A stretch of DNA of 7,914 bases, from positions 1 through 7,914 of the forward strand of contig CAZTIH010000121.1 of the NCBI GenBank assembly GCA_964613675.1. The letters are read 5' to 3'. The number at the start of each line of letters is the position of its first letter. Within the stretch, counting starts at the first letter, position 1. Under the pieces are notes generated by a model. That model saw only the letters and a program-made list of their open reading frames with translations. It was not told the origin of the DNA and did no database searches. This DNA is from DAIUCA01 sp964613675 (GTDB taxonomy: Bacteria > Pseudomonadota > Gammaproteobacteria > Competibacterales > Competibacteraceae). Positions 6,843-7,914 of this stretch are shown piece after piece. A program made the position numbers and the translations under genes.

Positions 6843-7914
6843 CTAGATTCGGTAGTTAGGGGCTTCTTTAGTAATGGTCACATCGTGGACATGGCTCTCA
6901 CGCATTCCCGCCGAGGTAATTCGTATAAATTCGGGTTTTGTCCGCATCGTCGGAATATCTCGGCAACCGACATATCCCATTGCCGAACGCAATCCGCCTA
7001 ATAATTGGTGAATAATCGCTGAAACAGGGCCTTTATAAGGAACGCGCCCTTCTATTCCTTCGGGAACCAGTTTATCGGTCGCTTTCCCCTCTTGAAAATA
7101 CCGATCGCTCGAACCGTGTTGGGCAGCCATTGCACCTAGACTTCCCATGCCTCGGTAAGATTTGTAAGAACGGCCTTGAAATAACTCGACTTCGCCCGGG
7201 GCTTCCTCCGTACCCGCAAAAAGACTACCGATCATGATGGCATGGGCCCCCGCTACAATCGCCTTTGCTAAATCACCCGAGTAGCGAATGCCACCATCTG
7301 CAATTAATGGGATATCCGTATCGCGCAAAGCGTGGGCGACAGCATCAATGGCGCCAATTTGAGGTACGCCTACTCCGGCGACAATCCGCGTGGTGCAAAT
7401 CGATCCCGGGCCAATCCCGACTTTTACCCCATCTGCGCCTGCTTCCACGAGGGCAAGGGCCGCACTTTCGGTCGCGATATTTCCGCCAATTACTTCAATA
7501 TCGGGAAAATTCTGTTTAATCCAGCGAACTTGGTCTAAAACGCCTTTTGAATGACCGTGAGCGGTATCGACCACCAAAACATCTGCGCCCGCTTCAATTA
7601 GTAAGCTAATCCGTTCATAGCTCTCCTTGCCGGCGCCTACTGCGGCGCCCACCCGCAATTGTTCATTGTGATCCTTACACGCATTCGGAAAATCACTGGA
7701 TTTCTGAATATCTTTAACGGTAATCATTCCGCGTAAATCGAAGTTTTTTCCGACCATGAGCACTTTTTCGATGCGATGGCGGTGCATAAGATGTAAAACT
7801 TCGTCTTGATGCGTTCCTTCGTCAACGGTGACTAATTTTTCGCGCGGCGTCATCAATTCATGGACTTTAGCATCTAAATCCGTCACAAAACGCACATCTC
7901 GACTGGTGATAATG
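6843..7914 (-). CDS. guaB: IMP dehydrogenase (partial, N-terminus beyond window)
   Basis: GuaB oxidises IMP to XMP with NAD+, the committed step to guanylate, in the cytoplasm. The frame is open to the right edge, giving the last 356 residues. A GTG at 7893-7895 is only an internal Val codon: the frame continues upstream as IITSRDV, matching the conserved GIITGRDVRFVTDL of the family. By comparison with E. coli (488 residues, catalytic Cys305) roughly 130 residues are missing. Visible in order: most of the second CBS domain (VHELMTPRE through GMITVKD), then the barrel with DTAHGHS, GGNIAT, the catalytic loop GPGSICTTRIV (Cys codon at 7395-7397), ADGGIRYSGD, YRGMGSLGAM, and the flap GSSDRYFQ with the Arg-Tyr pair used in hydrolysis. 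It ends SHVHDVTITKEAPNYRI, then TAG. The promoter lies outside the window. Confidence 0.97.
   Translation of the reverse strand, partial: IITSRDVRFVTDLDAKVHELMTPREKLVTVDEGTHQDEVLHLMHRHRIEKVLMVGKNFDLRGMITVKDIQKSSDFPNACKDHNEQLRVGAAVGAGKESYERISLLIEAGADVLVVDTAHGHSKGVLDQVRWIKQNFPDIEVIGGNIATESAALALVEAGADGVKVGIGPGSICTTRIVAGVGVPQIGAIDAVAHALRDTDIPLIADGGIRYSGDLAKAIVAGAHAIMIGSLFAGTEEAPGEVELFQGRSYKSYRGMGSLGAMAAQHGSSDRYFQEGKATDKLVPEGIEGRVPYKGPVSAIIHQLLGGLRSAMGYVGCRDIPTMRTKPEFIRITSAGMRESHVHDVTITKEAPNYRI

Noticed and set aside
5295..7538. Opposite-strand open frames of 60-100 residues within guaA and guaB
   Set aside because: They lie wholly within strongly conserved genes, have no family motifs and no ribosome binding sites, and read as shadows of the real frames.
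7893..7895. GTG as the start of guaB
   Set aside because: It is the Val codon of the conserved RDVRFVTDL stretch, and the frame stays open to the window edge with matching family residues upstream.

Overview
The window looks like an ordinary stretch of a moderately AT-rich proteobacterial chromosome, most probably gammaproteobacterial. Two things point there: the tesA/ybbA/ybbP layout, which matches E. coli, and a tightly packed guaB-guaA pair whose products resemble the E. coli enzymes over their whole visible length. The genus cannot be fixed from the sequence. The 10-base run of N at 4086-4095 shows this is a draft scaffold with a contig join inside the window.

Layout, left to right. Bases 1-57 hold the last 18 codons of a rightward gene, possibly smpB, which ends directly against the stop codon of the leftward gene tesA (58-726). 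tesA encodes an exported GDSL esterase/lysophospholipase. Rightward from 730 runs a two-gene operon for an ABC transporter of the LolCDE/MacB-like type: ybbA (ATPase) and ybbP (856-residue, about ten-helix FtsX-family permease), joined by a 4-base overlap. The start codons of tesA and ybbA lie back to back, 3 bases apart, and each gene's ribosome binding site lies inside the other gene.

From 4060 to the right edge everything is on the minus strand and reads leftward as one tight cluster: guaB (partial, start outside the window), then guaA, then a gene for a TerD/TerA-like domain fused to a trypsin-like serine protease. The gaps are 10 bases (guaB-guaA) and 7 bases (guaA-protease gene), so the three are probably co-transcribed. 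GuaB makes XMP from IMP and GuaA aminates XMP to GMP, which is the complete guanylate branch. The third gene is the least ordinary item: a stress-type Ter domain with an intact protease triad and no export signal. Its 3' end is broken by the assembly gap.

No RNA genes, insertion sequences, CRISPR arrays or clear terminators were seen. There is no gene-free stretch longer than 300 bases. The best candidate for something under-described is the TerD-protease fusion attached to the guanylate operon; the rest is conventional.
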